In this document: one piece after another, positions 4,705 through 5,654 of the stretch
Layout: each line of letters opens with the position of its first letter
How positions within the stretch are numbered: the first letter of the stretch is position 1
NCBI GenBank assembly: GCA_029557025.1
Contig: JAKPRU010000058.1
Location: forward strand, 1 to 5,654
Direction of reading: 5' to 3'
Length of the DNA stretch: 5,654 nt
Source: Candidatus Omnitrophota bacterium
GTDB lineage: Bacteria; Hinthialibacterota; Hinthialibacteria; Hinthialibacterales; JAKPRU01
Notes under the pieces: model-generated
Database searches by the model: none
Told to the model about the DNA's origin: nothing
What the model saw: only the letters and a program-made list of their open reading frames with translations
Program-made: the position numbers and the translations under genes

Positions 4705-5654
4705 TCCCGTTTGGATTTCTTTTTGCCCTTCGGCGGGATCGACCCCCAATCGCGACGGAAGAAATCCAACACGCCAAAGATCTGTTGGAGAAATGCCTGC
4801 CGGATCTGCACCGTGCGTGGGTCGATTGGCTGGTCAAACGTCGATCCGCCGCGCTGCGTTCCCTGGTGGATATCACAACCAGCCTGGCTTCCTCGCTGGA
4901 CCGGGAGACTGTGCTTGGGAAAGTGGTTCAGCAGACAGCGGTTCTTCTTTCGGCGAAATTGTGTTCCCTCATGCTGCTCGACTCGGAGGGGAAACAGCTC
5001 GTGCTGGAATCGGCGTACGGGTGCAGCCTGGAGTACCTGGAAAAACCGCCGTTATCCGTCTCCGATTCGCTGTTGGGACGGGTGGTGCGCAACGGAGACG
5101 TCATTCGAATCCCGGATGTGCGGGTCGAGCCGAGTTATGTTCACGGTGACCTGGCGAAACGGGAGGTGCTCTGTTCGCTGCTGGCCGCCCCGGTTCAATT
5201 CGCCGGGAAGATCCTGGGTGTGCTGAATGTTTATTCCGCGACGCCGCATTACTGGTCGGAGCAGGAGGAGGACCTGCTCCGTGCGGTGGCCTCCAGCGCG
5301 GCGGCGGCAATTCAGAACGCCTCTCTGCTGGACCGGATTGTGGAGGGTGCGCTGGCCCTGGCGCGCGGGCAGTCGCCCCGTCCGGAGGAGTGTTCTCTGC
5401 CGGAGATTGTGGATGGGCTTCTTCTGCTGTTGCGGCATCAGATCCGCGACAAACACGTTCAATTCCAGAGCGAGATTCCCGAAGACAGCGCCGTCTTGTT
5501 TGCGGATCGGGAGCAGGTAGAGCAGGCGCTTCTGAACCTGGTGGTGAATGCAATCCAGGCGGTTGCCGAAGGGGGGAAAGTGGGGATACGGTCCCGGCGG
5601 ATTTCCGACGGCACAGCCATCGAGGTGTGGGATGACGGTCCCGGAATCCCGCCG
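4686..5654 (+). CDS. Sensor histidine kinase, main part: GAF-GAF-HATPase (3' end outside window)
   Basis: This frame is open from 4611 to the window end and continues the fragment above. In order it holds the end of GAF domain 1 (to about 4770), a linker with LLEKCLPDLHRAW, a complete second GAF domain (about 4854-5330; IPDVRVEP, APVQFAGKILGVLNVYS) and then a HATPase_c domain. The ATPase shows an N-box NLVVNAIQA (from 5535) and the G1 box DDGPGIP (5631-5651). Later G boxes lie outside. Between the second GAF (ending NASLL, to 5330) and the ATPase there is only DRIVEGALALARGQSP, which matches the end of a HisKA/DHp domain. No H-box with the phosphoacceptor His is present. Without fixing the frameshift, TTG 4695 or GTG 4866 would be the first starts, neither convincing. 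No membrane segment is seen. The partner regulator is not in the window. Confidence 0.8.

Noticed and set aside
4711..5226. Forward frame downstream of the frameshift
   Set aside because: The product is rich in Trp, Arg and Cys without domains. The GAF and HATPase motifs are in the overlapping frame.
4384..5654. Two independent genes instead of one broken kinase
   Set aside because: The second frame has no believable start codon or ribosome binding site near 4690, and its first residues complete the GAF domain begun in the other frame.

Overview
The window is a GC-rich (about 60-68% in most coding stretches) bacterial or archaeal chromosome segment. Every supported gene is on the + strand. 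Cysteine-rich Fe-S and GTPase genes suggest an anaerobic lifestyle. The signal-peptide protein and the two-GAF histidine kinase favour a Gram-negative-type bacterium. Small intergenic palindromes recall those of PVC-group or deltaproteobacterial genomes, but the taxon cannot be fixed from this sequence.

Region 1 (1-2060) is a tight gene cluster. It holds the 3' end of an ABC-type ATPase, a CobW/HypB/UreG-like GTPase that overlaps it by 4 bases (ATGA), a doubtful 73-codon ORF in a 225-base gap, and a 242-residue protein with an N-terminal Fes-type [4Fe-4S] domain and many further cysteines. A strong intrinsic terminator at 2113-2149 closes the cluster. An ATPase, a metal-chaperone-type GTPase and an Fe-S protein side by side suggest ATP/GTP-driven maturation or reductive activation of a metalloenzyme. 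The client is not in the window. This is the best candidate for an undescribed system here.

Region 2 (2198-2773) is a single integral-membrane polyprenol/dolichol/phytol-kinase family gene.

Region 3 (2774-4238) is clearly lower in GC. It has about 550 bases without a convincing gene, containing hairpins, a possible sigma-70-type promoter, a perfect 12-bp tandem duplication and a 68-base inverted repeat. A 304-residue secreted protein of unknown family follows. The composition suggests acquired or fast-evolving DNA.

Region 4 (4239-5654) begins with a run of small palindromes. It continues into a GAF-GAF-HATPase histidine kinase that runs off the window. The kinase is frameshifted, most simply by loss of one T in a T5 run at 4681-4685. 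It also appears to lack the HisKA segment with the phosphoacceptor histidine, so it is either a decaying gene or an unusual sensor ATPase.

No tRNA, rRNA, CRISPR array, transposase or phage gene was seen.
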